DNA of 64,000 bases from Mycobacteriales bacterium (GTDB taxonomy: Bacteria > Actinomycetota > Actinomycetes > Mycobacteriales > CADCTP01). Location: contig DASYKU010000048.1 of assembly GCA_035995165.1 (NCBI GenBank), forward strand, positions 1 to 64,000, given 5' to 3'. A program made the position numbers and the translations under genes. Shown here in pieces: positions 43,795-53,591 of this stretch. How positions within the stretch are numbered: position 1 is the stretch's first letter; every line of letters begins with the position of its first letter. The notes under the pieces were generated by a model that saw only the letters and a program-made list of their open reading frames with translations, was not told where the DNA came from and made no database searches.

Positions 43795-44678
43795 CGGTCG
43801 TCCCCGACCGGGGCGCCGCCCCCGGCCGGCGGACCCTCCCCGGCGGAGGTGCCGGGAGAACCGTCTTCGATGACGAGCAGAAACCCTTCCGGGGCCGACC
43901 GGAAGCGGACGAGAGTGCCGGGCGGCAGGGTCGGCAGCGCGTGCGCCGGCAGCGGCAGGAACCCGTCCGCGGTGACCACCGCGTACTCCTCCCCCAGCCG
44001 CCCCTCGCCGCCGATCTTCCCGTCCCGGATGGTGATCGTGCGCGGCAGCCGCTGCGCGACGGCCGGGTCGTGGGTGACCAGCAGGACCGTCGTGCCGAGC
44101 TCGCGGTTCGCCCGCGCGACCGCCTGCAGCACGGTGTCCCGGGCGGCGTGGTCGAGCTGGCTGGTCGGCTCGTCGGCCAGCAGCAGCCCCGGCCGGGATG
44201 CGAGCGCGACGGCGACCGCGACGAGCTGCAGCTGACCGGCGGTCAGCTCGGTGAGCGGGACGTGCGCCTGGTCGCCCAGCCCGACCGAGGCCAGGACCTC
44301 CTGCGGGGACGGGAGATCCGGGCTGCGGGACCAGCGCTGGGCGAAGGCGACGTTCTGCTCCGGATCCCGGTACGGCACGAGGTTGCGGGCCGCGCCCTGC
44401 AGCATGATCGAGATCCGGGTGGCCCGCAGCTCGTCCAGCTCGCGCTCGGACAGCGCCGACAGCTCGGCGTCGCCGAGCAGGATCCGGCCCGCGCTGGGCC
44501 GGATCATCCCGCCGAGCAGGCTCAGCAGCGTCGACTTGCCCGCGCCGGACGGGCCGAGCAGCCCGACCAGCTCGCCGCCGCGCACGTCGATATCCACACC
44601 GGACAGTGCGGCCACGTCGTGGCCCTCGGTGTGGTAGACGTGCACGAGCCGTTCCGTGCGCACCGGCAACCCGATCAC
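43791..44678 (-). CDS. ABC exporter ATPase, first, with altered signature and C-terminal extension
   Basis: This 295-aa ATPase has Walker A GPSGAGKST, Walker B LLLADEPTSQLD and switch His in VTHDPA. The signature is LTAGQLQLVAVA instead of LSGGQ..R. After the core (about residue 230) come 60 extra residues, ending in a Gly/Pro-rich tail. Two ATPases with unequal motifs suggest a heterodimer with one degenerate site. GTG 44678 overlaps the permease stop (GTGA) and has GGGAGG ahead. Confidence 0.88.
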   Translation of the reverse strand: MIGLPVRTERLVHVYHTEGHDVAALSGVDIDVRGGELVGLLGPSGAGKSTLLSLLGGMIRPSAGRILLGDAELSALSERELDELRATRISIMLQGAARNLVPYRDPEQNVAFAQRWSRSPDLPSPQEVLASVGLGDQAHVPLTELTAGQLQLVAVAVALASRPGLLLADEPTSQLDHAARDTVLQAVARANRELGTTVLLVTHDPAVAQRLPRTITIRDGKIGGEGRLGEEYAVVTADGFLPLPAHALPTLPPGTLVRFRSAPEGFLLVIEDGSPGTSAGEGPPAGGGAPVGDDR

Positions 44679-47600
44679 AGCGCCTCCCGGACGCGGGCCA
44701 GCCGGGACCCGGCCCGGGCCACGGCCCGCCCGCAGAGCCAGGCGACCAGTCCGAGCACGACCAGCGCCGCCGCCAGCGCCAGGAGCACGGCGCCCACCGG
44801 CGCGGCCAGATCCAGCTCCGCCGCCGGCCGCGGCTGCGCGAACAACGGCACAGTCGGCAACGCGAAGACCGCGCCGAGCAGCCCGCAGCCGCCGCCGGCC
44901 AGCACCGCGAGCAGCACGACCGGCAGCTGCTCGCCGACCGCGACCCGGCCGAGACCGCGGCGCGGCACGCCGCTCATCCCGAGGCAGGCGAGGTCCCGCG
45001 ACCGGCGCCGCCACGTGCTGGCGACGAGCAGGACGAGGACGAGCGCGGCCAGCAGCAGCCCGGCGACCGCGGCGAGGATCCCCAGCTGCAGGCTCCAGGC
45101 CGGGACGGACGCGGCGTACCCGGCCCGGACCTCGCTGAGCCGCCGTACGCCGGAGATCTCGATGCCCGCGCGGTCCAGCGCCCCCCGGACCCGGGCCAGC
45201 GCGGCCGGGTCCTCGGTGTCGAACCAGACCTGGATCCGGGTCGCCTTCCCGGCCCGGGATCCCCAGTGCTGCAGCAGGTCCAGGTCGACCACCGCGGCCG
45301 GACCGGCCAGTCCCGGCGCCCGCGGCAGCTCGCTGACGGCGGCCATCGTGCGGTTGGAGCCGGTGAACCCGCTGCCGAGGACGGTGTCGGCGCCACCGGC
45401 GTCCACGACGAGGGCCGGCAACGCCGCCGGGAACCAGCGCGAGGCCAGCAGCGGCGTGGACCGCCCGTCGCTGTCGACCCGCAGCGAGAGGCCGGGACCG
45501 GCGGCCGAGATCCGGTCGAGCTGGTCGACGCCCGGCTGCCAGTCGGCGGCCGTGCCCGGCAGGTCGGTCGAGCCGCCGCCGGCCCGGACCTCGCTGATCC
45601 CGAGCTGCCCGTGGTGCCGCGTGCCGTAGTCGACCGAGATGGCCAGTCCGATCACCGTGCACCCGGTCGCGCACGGTACGGCCGCGCTCAGCGTCCGCGG
45701 CCCGGTCGTCGGCAGCGGCCCGAACTCGACCGCCTTCTGGTCCCCGGCCGGGTCCAGGAACTCCAGCCGCAGGGCCGCCGGCGCGCCGCCGTCGACGTCG
45801 AACCCGGACGGCGTGGCCAGGAACGAGAGCGTCCGGCCGGTGAGCCCCAACCGGCGCCCGGTCGGCACCCGCAGGCTCGACCACGGGACGGCCGCGGGGT
45901 CGGCGCCCGGGAACAGCGCGATGCGGCGGAACGCGTCCGGCTCGACCGCGAGCGTGGTCCGGAACGCCTTGTCGTTCGGCGCCACCCGGACGACCGGGGT
46001 CGCGTGGCCGTCGGCGACGGTCGCCAGCGCGGTCCGGACCCGGGCGACGTCGGTCCCGGTCAGCTCGGCCACCATCGGCGCGCCGGTGTCCCGCTGCGCC
46101 GCGAGCTGCCGGTTGCGCGCCCCCACGCTCACCGCGTACGTCGAGAACACCAGCAGCGCGGAGGCGACCGTCACCACGGTGACGACCCGGCGGGTGGCCG
46201 GGCGGCGGGCGATGGCCAGCAGCGCCAGCGCGGCCGCGTACGCACCCCGGGCGGTCAGGCGGCGGCCGGCCCAGGTCGCCACCGGCACGATCAGGTGGGC
46301 CAGCAGGAGACCGGCGATCAACGCCAGCAGGGCCGGCGCGGCCAGGGCCAGCGGGCCGCGCAGGTCGCCGGTGACGAACAGCAGCACCGCGGTGCCGGAC
46401 GCGGCGATCAGCACCGCGTCGGTCACCCCGAGCCGCCAGCCCGGGGCGCGCATCGGCACGCTGCGCAGCAGTTGCGCGATCCGGTCCCGGGTGCCGGCCG
46501 CGGCGGCCGCCCAGGTGACCGCGGCCAGCAGCACCGCCGCGACCGCGATCGCCAGCCAGAACCCGCGGCCCAGCTCGAACGGCGCGGCCGACTGCAGCAC
46601 GGTGTGCCGGGCGACGGTCGCGAGGCCGAGCGCGACGGCGACCCCGACGGGGACGCCGGCCAGCACGACCGGCAACAGCTCCGCCAGCACCAGCCGGCGG
46701 GCGCCGACCCGGCCCGCGCCGCGCAGCCGGGCCACGGCGACCTCCGGGCGGCGCTGCTCGACCGCGGCCCCGAGCGTCAGCCCGAGCACGAACAACGCCA
46801 GCAACCCGAGCTGGATCATCAGCAGCGGCACGGTCACCAGCGCCTGCCGCCGCCCCCGGTCGATCGTCCCGCTGATCCCCGGCAGGCCCGACTGCACCTC
46901 GGCCAGCACCGCGTCGGCCCCGTTGAGCGGCCCCCCGAGGTCGTCGACCTGCGGCCGTCCGACGTCGGCCATCCGGGTCGCGATCGCACCGGCCCGCACG
47001 ACCCGGTCGACCCCGGCCGCGGGCCGGTCCAGATCGAACGTGACGCTGGTGGTGGGGTCGAGCCAGCGCACCCCGGAGAACGTCGCCGCGGTCGTCAGCC
47101 AGGTGTCGTGCATCGGCCGGTACGGCGGCTGCGTCCCGATGAACCCGGACAGCCCGGTCAGCAGCTGGTCGTTCCAGTACGGCCCCCGCACCTGCCGGTA
47201 GACACCGGTCACCCGCAGCGGGACGACCGGCAGCTTCCCGTCCTGGTCCACCGCGGTCTGCTCGACGACGTCCACCCTCGAGCCCACGCCGAGCCGGTAG
47301 TTCGTCACGTCGGCCGCGCTGACCGCGACCTCCCCGCGCCCGGTGGGGCACCCGCCGGCGAGGAGGTCGACGTGCTCGCAGGCGCCGTCCCGCCACTGCA
47401 GCGCGCCGACCGGCGAGGCCGAGGTCTGGTCGGAGCGGGTGACGAGCAGGGAGCCGCCGTCGATCCGGCGGTCGAACCAGGGCCGGGCCTCCGCCGGCAG
47501 CAGCGAGGCCAGCCGGTCCTGGGTGGCCGGCACGTAGCCGGAACCGGCCAGGCCGAAGGTGAACCGCGAGACCGACCGGACCTCGATCGCGGTCGCGCTG

Positions 47601-47749
47601 CTGGACGCGCCGTCCACGGTCAGGCGGGTCAGCGCCTGCTGCATGGCCCGGTCGTACAGCGGGGCCAGGACCGCGCAGGCGGTGATCAGGGCGGCCAGGA
47701 CGAGCAGCACCAGCCCCTGGCCGAGCCTGTACCGGATCGCCAACCACAC
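44675..47749 (-). CDS. large FtsX-family ABC permease (double MacB-type)
   Basis: This 1024-aa permease has an N-terminal membrane segment, a large external domain (about 50-305), a middle block of FtsX-type segments (about 310-560), a second external domain (about 565-870) and a final block of three to four segments. The layout is of two FtsX repeats in one chain, so one protein may form the whole channel. Related systems export lipoproteins, peptides or drugs, or sense antibiotics. It is the first of three coupled exporter genes. GTG 47749 is the start. Confidence 0.88.
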   Translation of the reverse strand: MWLAIRYRLGQGLVLLVLAALITACAVLAPLYDRAMQQALTRLTVDGASSSATAIEVRSVSRFTFGLAGSGYVPATQDRLASLLPAEARPWFDRRIDGGSLLVTRSDQTSASPVGALQWRDGACEHVDLLAGGCPTGRGEVAVSAADVTNYRLGVGSRVDVVEQTAVDQDGKLPVVPLRVTGVYRQVRGPYWNDQLLTGLSGFIGTQPPYRPMHDTWLTTAATFSGVRWLDPTTSVTFDLDRPAAGVDRVVRAGAIATRMADVGRPQVDDLGGPLNGADAVLAEVQSGLPGISGTIDRGRRQALVTVPLLMIQLGLLALFVLGLTLGAAVEQRRPEVAVARLRGAGRVGARRLVLAELLPVVLAGVPVGVAVALGLATVARHTVLQSAAPFELGRGFWLAIAVAAVLLAAVTWAAAAAGTRDRIAQLLRSVPMRAPGWRLGVTDAVLIAASGTAVLLFVTGDLRGPLALAAPALLALIAGLLLAHLIVPVATWAGRRLTARGAYAAALALLAIARRPATRRVVTVVTVASALLVFSTYAVSVGARNRQLAAQRDTGAPMVAELTGTDVARVRTALATVADGHATPVVRVAPNDKAFRTTLAVEPDAFRRIALFPGADPAAVPWSSLRVPTGRRLGLTGRTLSFLATPSGFDVDGGAPAALRLEFLDPAGDQKAVEFGPLPTTGPRTLSAAVPCATGCTVIGLAISVDYGTRHHGQLGISEVRAGGGSTDLPGTAADWQPGVDQLDRISAAGPGLSLRVDSDGRSTPLLASRWFPAALPALVVDAGGADTVLGSGFTGSNRTMAAVSELPRAPGLAGPAAVVDLDLLQHWGSRAGKATRIQVWFDTEDPAALARVRGALDRAGIEISGVRRLSEVRAGYAASVPAWSLQLGILAAVAGLLLAALVLVLLVASTWRRRSRDLACLGMSGVPRRGLGRVAVGEQLPVVLLAVLAGGGCGLLGAVFALPTVPLFAQPRPAAELDLAAPVGAVLLALAAALVVLGLVAWLCGRAVARAGSRLARVREAL

Positions 47750-47801
47750 GAGGACCCACTCCCCCGAACGCTGATCGTCGCGACCCTAGCGCCCCGGGCG
47801 A

Positions 47802-47927
47802 TCAGGCCGGAGCGGCCACGACCAGCGCGCCCGCCGGCCGACCATCCAGACGGCTCAGCCCGACCGCGACCAGCGGCAGCACCAGCAGGATCGCCGCCGC
47901 CACCGCGATCCCCACCGACATCCGCAC
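47802..47927 (-). CDS. possible 41-aa membrane peptide upstream of the exporter operon
   Basis: A short frame (GTG 47927, or ATG 47921) encodes MSVGIAVAAAILLVLPLVAV followed by GLSRLDGRPAGAL and a stop. That is one strong membrane segment and a short polar tail. It ends 53 bases before the FtsX permease start on the same strand. It could be a small transporter subunit, a leader peptide or a gene remnant. Confidence 0.45.
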   Translation of the reverse strand: MRMSVGIAVAAAILLVLPLVAVGLSRLDGRPAGALVVAAPA

Positions 47928-48019
47928 GCCGGTTTCCTACCCACTTCGGAGCTCATCGGAATAGCTGCGCGGGCTGGGTGGCTGGGTCGGCCAGGACTGG
48001 CCGAGAAGGAGGACGCCGG

Positions 48020-48922
48020 ATGCGCGCGCTGCAGTTCAGGTCGTACGGGGGCCCGGAAGTGCTGGAGTGGGCCGAGGCGCCGGAGCCGCACGCCGGCCCC
48101 GGGCAGGTCCGGGTCGCGGTCCGGGCGGCGAGCGTGAACCCGGCCGACTGGAAGATGTTCAGCGGCGCCTTCGCCGGCGGCAAGCCGTTGGAGGGCGTGG
48201 GCTACCTCGGGTACGACGCGGCCGGCGTGGTCGACGAGGTCGGCGAGGGCGTGACCGGGGTCGAGGTCGGCGCCGAGGTGTTCGGCAACGGCCGCAACAC
48301 CGAGGCGCAGTACGCGGTGCTGGACTCCTGGGCGCTCAAGCCGGCCTCGGTGGACTGGGCCGTGGCGGCCGCGGCCGGCGTCGCCGGGGAGACCAGCGAG
48401 CGCGGGTTGCGGCTGCTCGGGGTCAAGGACGGCAGCACGGTCTTCATCGACGGCGGCGCGGGCGGCGTCGGCGCGGTCGCGGTGCAGATGGCCGTCGCCC
48501 GCGGCGCCCGGGTGATCGCCTCCGCCGGCGAGGCCAACCACGACTACCTGCGCGAGATCGGCGCGACCCCGGTCCGGTACGGCGAGGGTGTCGCCGACCG
48601 GGTCCGCGCCGCCGCCGGCGGACCGGTCGACGCGGTCTTCGACGTCGCCGGCCGTACGCCGATCGAGGAGCTGATCAGCCTCGTCGCCGAGCCGGCGGAC
48701 GTGCTGAGCATCGCCAACTTCGCGGCCGGCGAGGCCGGCGCCCGGGTCACCGGCGGCGGCTCCGACAGCCAGGCCCCGCAGGCCCTGGCCGAGGTCGCCG
48801 GCCTGCTCGAGCAGAGCAAGATCGTGATCAAGGTGCAGACGTTCCCGTTCGAGCGGGCGGTCGAGGCGAACCGGATCAGCCTGGCCGGCCACCTCCGCGG
48901 CAAGCTCGTCCTCGTCCCCTGA
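48020..48922 (+). CDS. NADP-dependent quinone-type oxidoreductase (zinc-free MDR)
   Basis: This 300-aa protein is a medium-chain reductase of the quinone oxidoreductase group: MRALQFRSYGGPEVLEW start, ASVNPADWKMFSG, and nucleotide site GGAGGVGAVAVQMA near residue 150. It lacks the zinc cysteines of alcohol dehydrogenases. It should reduce quinones or enones with NADPH. ATG 48020 follows AAGGAGG. Confidence 0.9.
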   Translation: MRALQFRSYGGPEVLEWAEAPEPHAGPGQVRVAVRAASVNPADWKMFSGAFAGGKPLEGVGYLGYDAAGVVDEVGEGVTGVEVGAEVFGNGRNTEAQYAVLDSWALKPASVDWAVAAAAGVAGETSERGLRLLGVKDGSTVFIDGGAGGVGAVAVQMAVARGARVIASAGEANHDYLREIGATPVRYGEGVADRVRAAAGGPVDAVFDVAGRTPIEELISLVAEPADVLSIANFAAGEAGARVTGGGSDSQAPQALAEVAGLLEQSKIVIKVQTFPFERAVEANRISLAGHLRGKLVLVP

Positions 48923-48937
48923 CGTCCCGCCCCCCGT

Positions 48938-48979
48938 GAGTCGGGTACGGCTGCCAGCAGGGGACGGCCGGCCCGACTC
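48938..48979 (+). terminator. possible hairpin after the oxidoreductase gene
   Basis: GAGTCGGG (48938-48945) is inverted as CCCGACTC (48972-48979), with inner GC-rich pairing. It lies 16 bases after the stop and has no T-run. Confidence 0.4.
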
Positions 48980-49023
48980 AAGGGGGTGCCGCCCGGTACG
49001 GGGCGGGTCGGCACCATCGGGGC

Positions 49024-49278
49024 ATGCCGTCCCCGCCTTCGCCGCACCAGTGCCGACGGGTGACCTTCGGCGCGGTGGTACGCGACCGCAGGCGGTCCCT
49101 CGGCCTCACCCAGGTGCAGCTGGCCCACCGGGCCGGCTGCAACCGGCAGTCGATCGTGCGGGTCGAGACCGCCGCGCACTCGCCCTCGCTGGACCGGCTG
49201 TTCGCCCTCGCCGACGCGCTCGAGATCAGCCTCGACGACCTCTTCCGCGATCTCGACCGGCGTACGGTGCCGCCCTGA
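49024..49278 (+). CDS. small XRE-family HTH regulator
   Basis: This 84-aa protein is a single XRE helix-turn-helix (VVRDRRRSLGLTQVQLAHRA, GCNRQSIVRVETAAHSPSLD). It is the size of restriction-system or housekeeping Cro/C1-type regulators. It stands alone between the oxidoreductase and paaZ. Confidence 0.85.
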   Translation: MPSPPSPHQCRRVTFGAVVRDRRRSLGLTQVQLAHRAGCNRQSIVRVETAAHSPSLDRLFALADALEISLDDLFRDLDRRTVPP

Positions 49279-49332
49279 TCCGGGTCCGGACCGGCCGCGC
49301 GGCCCGCCGGTCCGCCGGGGCGGGCCGGCGGA

Positions 49333-51387
49333 TCAGGGGGTGGGGGCCGGGGGCCAGGTCTTGGCGACCATGGTGAGGACGTCGTACGTGGCGACCGGCG
49401 TTCCCCCGGTGTTGACGACGACCGCGTCCCAGCGGACCTCGCCGTGGTCGGCGCCCCCGCGCGGGGTGATCTGCTTCGCGGTGAGGGTGACCGTGAGCTC
49501 CTCCCCCGGCTTCACCGGGGTCAGGAACCGCAGGTTGTCCACGCCGTAGTTGGCCAGCACCGGGCCCGGGTCCGGGTCCACGAACAGCCCGGCGGCCCAG
49601 GACACGATCAGGTACCCGTGCGCGACCCGGCCGCCGAACAACGGGTTCGCGGCCGCCGCCTCCTCGTCCATGTGCGCGTAGAACGTGTCGCCGGTGAACT
49701 CGGCGAAATGCTCGATGTCGGCCAGCGTGACCGCCCGCGGCCCGGCCGTCACCGAGTCGCCGATCCGCAGCTCGGCCAGCGACTTGCGGAACGGGTGCAC
49801 GCCGTCGTCACGGCGCGCCGACCCGGTCACCCACCGCCGGCCGATCGCGGTCAGCATGTCCGGCGACCCCTGGACGGCCGTGCGCTGCATGTGGTGCAGC
49901 ACGCCCCGGATCCCGCCGAGCTCCTCGCCGCCGCCGGCCCGCCCCGGCCCGCCGTGCACGAGCATCGGCAGCGGCGACCCGTGCCCGGTGTTCTCCCGCG
50001 CGTCGTCCCGGTCGAGCACCAGGATCCGCCCGTGCGCGTGCGCCGCCCCGAGCACGAACTCCCGCGCCACCGCCGGGTCGTGCGTCACGATCGAGCCGAC
50101 CAGGCTGCCCTGACCCCGCACGGCCAGCGCCACCGCGTCGGCGACCCCGTCGTACGGCAACACCGTGCTGACCGGGCCGAACGCCTCCACGTCGTGCGGC
50201 TCGGCCGCGGCGGTGTCGTCGCAGCGCAGCAGCAGCGGCGGCAGGAACGCGCCGCGGTCCCGGTCCGCGCCCACCACCTCGAACGAGTCCGGGTCGCCGG
50301 ACACCAGTGACGCCACCGCGCGCAGCGCCTTGACCGAGCGCAGGACCTCCTCGCGCTGGTCGAGGCTGGCCAGCGCGCCCATCGTGACGCCCTCGGCCCC
50401 CGGCGCGCCGACGACGACCTTGGCCAGCCGTTCCGACACCGCGGAGATGACGTCGTCGACGAGCGGGCGGGGCACGAACGCCCGCCGGATCGCGGTGCAC
50501 TTCTGCCCGGCCTTGACGGTCATCTCGGCGACGAGCTGCTTGACGTAGAGGTCGAACTCCGGGGTGTCCGGGGTGGCGTCGGGGCCGAGGACGGCGCAGT
50601 TGAGCGAGTCGGCCTCGGCGTTGAAGCGGACCGAGTTCGCCACCACCGCGGGGTTGGCGCGCAGCTTGCGCGCGGTCGCGGCGGAGCCGGTGAAGTGGAC
50701 GAGGTCCTGGCCGCCGAGCCCGTCCAGCAGCCCGGCGGCGCTGCCGGCCAGCAGCTGGACCGAGCCCGCCGGCAGCAGCCCGGACTCGATGATCGCCCGG
50801 AACACCGCGGCGGTCAGGTACGACGTCTGGCTGGCCGGCTTGACCACGGTCGGCACCCCGGCCAGGAACGCCGGCGCCAGCTTCTCCAGGAAACCCCAGA
50901 CCGGGAAGTTGAACGCGTTGATCTGTACCGCGACACCCTGCAGCGACGTGTAGACGTGCTGCGCGGCGAACGTGCCGCGCTTGCCCAGCGGCTCGACCGG
51001 CCCGTCCAGGACGACGGTGTCGTCGGGCAGCTCCCGCCGCCCCTTCGACGCGTACGACAGCAGCGTGCCGAAGCCCCCGTCGACGTCCACGCCGCTGTCG
51101 CGGTCGGTCGCGCCGGTGCGGCGGGAGATCGCGTAGAACTCGTCCTTGCCGGCCATGAGCATGAGGCCGAGCTGCTTGAGCAGGGCGGCCCGCTGGTGGA
51201 ACGTCAGCTCCCGCAGCGCCGGGCCACCCACGCTCCGCCCGTACGCCAGCATGGTCGGGACATCCAGCCCGGTGCTGCTGATCCGGGCGACGGTCTCGCC
51301 GGTCACGGCGTCGGCCAGCGGGGTGCCGCCGTCGGCTGCGGCGTACCAGCGGCCGGCGGCGTAGCTCTCGAGCAGGGGTGCGGTCAT
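49333..51387 (-). CDS. paaZ: PaaZ: oxepin-CoA hydrolase / 3-oxo-5,6-dehydrosuberyl-CoA semialdehyde dehydrogenase
   Basis: This 684-aa bifunctional enzyme opens and oxidises the ring intermediate in phenylacetate degradation. Residues 1-530 are an aldehyde dehydrogenase with catalytic Cys in KAGQKCTAIRR. Residues 560-684 are a MaoC-type hotdog hydratase (FAEFTGDTFYAHMDEEAAAA, GRVAHGYLIVSWAAGLF) with the Asp/His pair. Length is near the usual 681. ATG 51387 overlaps the stop of the TetR gene (ATGA), so it is the last gene of paaK-paaR-paaZ. Confidence 0.95.
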   Translation of the reverse strand: MTAPLLESYAAGRWYAAADGGTPLADAVTGETVARISSTGLDVPTMLAYGRSVGGPALRELTFHQRAALLKQLGLMLMAGKDEFYAISRRTGATDRDSGVDVDGGFGTLLSYASKGRRELPDDTVVLDGPVEPLGKRGTFAAQHVYTSLQGVAVQINAFNFPVWGFLEKLAPAFLAGVPTVVKPASQTSYLTAAVFRAIIESGLLPAGSVQLLAGSAAGLLDGLGGQDLVHFTGSAATARKLRANPAVVANSVRFNAEADSLNCAVLGPDATPDTPEFDLYVKQLVAEMTVKAGQKCTAIRRAFVPRPLVDDVISAVSERLAKVVVGAPGAEGVTMGALASLDQREEVLRSVKALRAVASLVSGDPDSFEVVGADRDRGAFLPPLLLRCDDTAAAEPHDVEAFGPVSTVLPYDGVADAVALAVRGQGSLVGSIVTHDPAVAREFVLGAAHAHGRILVLDRDDARENTGHGSPLPMLVHGGPGRAGGGEELGGIRGVLHHMQRTAVQGSPDMLTAIGRRWVTGSARRDDGVHPFRKSLAELRIGDSVTAGPRAVTLADIEHFAEFTGDTFYAHMDEEAAAANPLFGGRVAHGYLIVSWAAGLFVDPDPGPVLANYGVDNLRFLTPVKPGEELTVTLTAKQITPRGGADHGEVRWDAVVVNTGGTPVATYDVLTMVAKTWPPAPTP

Positions 51388-51998
51388 CGGGATGCTCCAG
51401 ATCGGGACGGGGTGCGGATGCCGTCGAAGGTGGTGGCGACCAGCGCGTCGGCCAGCGCGTCGGCGTCCAGCCCGCGGTCGGGCCGATACCACTCGATGAG
51501 CGAGTTGACGCCGCCGAACAGCAGCCGGCTGGTGACCGCGGGGTCGATGTCGGGCCGGACGTCCCCCTCGGCGGCGGCCGCGCGGACCAGCCCGGTGACG
51601 AACCGGTCGAAGTCCCGGCGCCGCTGCAGCGCGGCCCGCTCGACCGGCGAGTTGCCGCGCACCCGCAGCAGCAGGGTGACGTACGGCAGCTCGGCCGCGA
51701 GCACCCGGACGGAGGCGCGCACGACGTACTCCAGCCGATCGATCGCCGGGCCGGTGGTCGCGCCGGGCTCCTCGGTGACCGCGAACAGCCCGTCCAGGGC
51801 GCGGTCCAGGGCCAGCCGCAGCAGCTCGACCTTGCTCGGTACATGGTGATAGATAGCCGACTTGGTGACACCGAGCCGCGAGGCCAGCTCGTCCATGCTG
51901 GTGGCGTCGTAGCCGCGCTCGTTGAACACCGCCACCGCGGTGTCCAGCAGCGACCCGAGCGAGTGCCCCGGCCGCCCGCGCCGAACCGGAACGCTCAT
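51384..51998 (-). CDS. paaR: PaaR-like TetR regulator of the phenylacetate genes
   Basis: This 204-aa TetR-family protein has the N-terminal HTH (VFNERGYDATSMDELASRLG, VTKSAIYHHVPSK) and a ligand domain. PaaR proteins repress paa genes until phenylacetyl-CoA binds. It lies between paaK and paaZ, and two matching palindromes occur in the paaK/paaA control region. ATG 51998 is the standard start; a longer frame to 52061 lacks a ribosome site. Confidence 0.88.
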   Translation of the reverse strand: MSVPVRRGRPGHSLGSLLDTAVAVFNERGYDATSMDELASRLGVTKSAIYHHVPSKVELLRLALDRALDGLFAVTEEPGATTGPAIDRLEYVVRASVRVLAAELPYVTLLLRVRGNSPVERAALQRRRDFDRFVTGLVRAAAAEGDVRPDIDPAVTSRLLFGGVNSLIEWYRPDRGLDADALADALVATTFDGIRTPSRSGASR

Positions 51999-52098
51999 CG
52001 TGCTGCCCTTGTCCGCCTCGTCGGTCGTTCCGCTCCTCGGGCCGCCGTCGGGGGCCGGCATCGTCCGGGGGCCCTGCGATGCTCGCTCCCTCGTCGGC

Positions 52099-53436
52099 TC
52101 ACGGACGCACCCGCTGGTCGAGCAGGCGCTGCAGCTTGCCCATCGAGCGGGGCAGCGTGTCCGGCTCGACGACCGTGACGTCGACCGACGAGCCGACCGT
52201 GTCCTTCACGCCCTTCGCGACCTCGGCCGCGGCCGGGGTGCGCCGTTCCGGCGGGCAGTCCGGCCGGGCCTCGACCTGGACGGTCAGGTGGTCCATCCGG
52301 CCGCGGGTGCTGAGGATCAGGTTGAAGTGCGGCGAGAGCCCGGGCGTCCGGAGCACGATCTCCTCGATCTGGGTCGGGAAGAGGTTCACCCCGCGCAGGA
52401 TGATCATGTCGTCGGTCCGGCCGGTGATCTTCTGCATCCGCCGCATCCCGGGTCGCGCCGTACCGGGCAGCAACCGGGTCAGGTCCCGGGTCCGGTAGCG
52501 GATGACCGGCATCGCCTGCTTGGTCAGCGACGTGAAGACCAGCTCGCCCTCCTCCCCGTCCGGCAGCACCGCGCCGGTGACCGGGTCGAGGATCTCGGGG
52601 AAGAAGTGGTCCTCCCAGACGTGCAGGCCGTCCTTGGTCTCCGCGCACTCCTGGGCGACGCCCGGGCCCATCACCTCGGACAGCCCGTAGATGTCGACGG
52701 CGTCGATGTCGAGCCGCTCCTCCATCTCCGCCCGCATCTGCTCGGTCCAGGGCTCGGCCCCGAAGATGCCGATCTGCAGAGAACTCTTGCGCGGGTCGAG
52801 CCCCTGCCGCTCGAACTCGTCGATCAACGCGAGCATGTACGACGGGGTGACCATGATGATCCGCGGCCCGAAGTCGGTGATCAGCTGCACCTGCCGGGGC
52901 GTCATGCCGCCGGAGACCGGGACGACCGTGCAGCCGAGCTTCTCGCCGCCGTAGTGGGCGCCGAGGCCGCCGGTGAACAGCCCGTACCCGTACGCGTTGT
53001 GCAGGATGTCGCCGGGCCGCCCGCCGGCCGCGCGGATCGAGCGGGCCATCACGGTGGCCCAGATGTCGAGGTCCTGCTCGGTGTAGCCGACCACGACGGG
53101 CTTGCCGGTGGTCCCGGAGGAGGCGTGCACCCGCCGGACCTGCTCCCGCGGCACCGCGAACAGGCCGAACGGGTAGTTCTCCCGCAGGTCGGCCTTCGAC
53201 GTCGTGGGGAACCTCGCCAGGTCGGCCGGCTCCCGGCAGTCGTCGGGATGCACGCCGGCGGCGTCGAACGCGGCCCGGTAGTGGGGCACGTCGTCGTACA
53301 CGTGCCGGAGGGTGGTGCGTAGCCGGTCGAGCTGCAGGGCGCGCAGCTCGTCGACGCCCATCCGCTCGGCGGGGTCGAGGATCGCCGGGTCGGGCGCGGT
53401 GCCCCGCCGTCGCGCCTCGCTGGTCGCAGCCGTCAT
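52099..53436 (-). CDS. paaK: phenylacetate-CoA ligase
   Basis: This 445-aa AMP-forming ligase converts phenylacetate to phenylacetyl-CoA, the first step of the pathway. It has the AMP-binding P-loop [14 protein letters not shown] near residue 108, [26 protein letters not shown] and [20 protein letters not shown] near residue 330. Length is typical. It is divergent from paaA with the operators between. Confidence 0.95.
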   Translation of the reverse strand: MTAATSEARRRGTAPDPAILDPAERMGVDELRALQLDRLRTTLRHVYDDVPHYRAAFDAAGVHPDDCREPADLARFPTTSKADLRENYPFGLFAVPREQVRRVHASSGTTGKPVVVGYTEQDLDIWATVMARSIRAAGGRPGDILHNAYGYGLFTGGLGAHYGGEKLGCTVVPVSGGMTPRQVQLITDFGPRIIMVTPSYMLALIDEFERQGLDPRKSSLQIGIFGAEPWTEQMRAEMEERLDIDAVDIYGLSEVMGPGVAQECAETKDGLHVWEDHFFPEILDPVTGAVLPDGEEGELVFTSLTKQAMPVIRYRTRDLTRLLPGTARPGMRRMQKITGRTDDMIILRGVNLFPTQIEEIVLRTPGLSPHFNLILSTRGRMDHLTVQVEARPDCPPERRTPAAAEVAKGVKDTVGSSVDVTVVEPDTLPRSMGKLQRLLDQRVRP

Positions 53437-53466
53437 GGCGCAGCCTCCGCACTCCCGGAACCAATA

Positions 53467-53482
53467 CCGACCGGATGGTCAG
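53467..53482. promoter_or_regulatory. PaaR-type operator 1
   Basis: CCGACCGGATGGTCAG followed by TAA is an imperfect copy of the palindrome at 53556-53571. It lies about 31 bases upstream of paaK and probably controls it. Confidence 0.7.
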
Positions 53483-53555
53483 TAATCGAATCTTCCCGGC
53501 GCGACGCTGTCAAGGTCCGCTTGTCTGGCGGCCGGGGATCGGGCAGACTGATTAC

Positions 53556-53571
53556 CTGACCGTACGGTCAG
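53556..53571. promoter_or_regulatory. PaaR-type operator 2
   Basis: CTGACCGTACGGTCAG is a perfect 16-bp palindrome followed by TAA, like operator 1. It lies 20 bases upstream of the paaA start. TetR-family PaaR proteins bind such ACCGWNCGGT-type palindromes. Confidence 0.8.
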
Positions 53572-53591
53572 TAAGTCGGAGGGAGCCGGCG

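Noticed and set aside
40216-48922. Very long plus-strand frames (40216-44235, 44606-48922)
   Set aside because: They are antisense shadows of the acyltransferase and exporter genes; only the last 300 codons (48020-48922) are a true gene.
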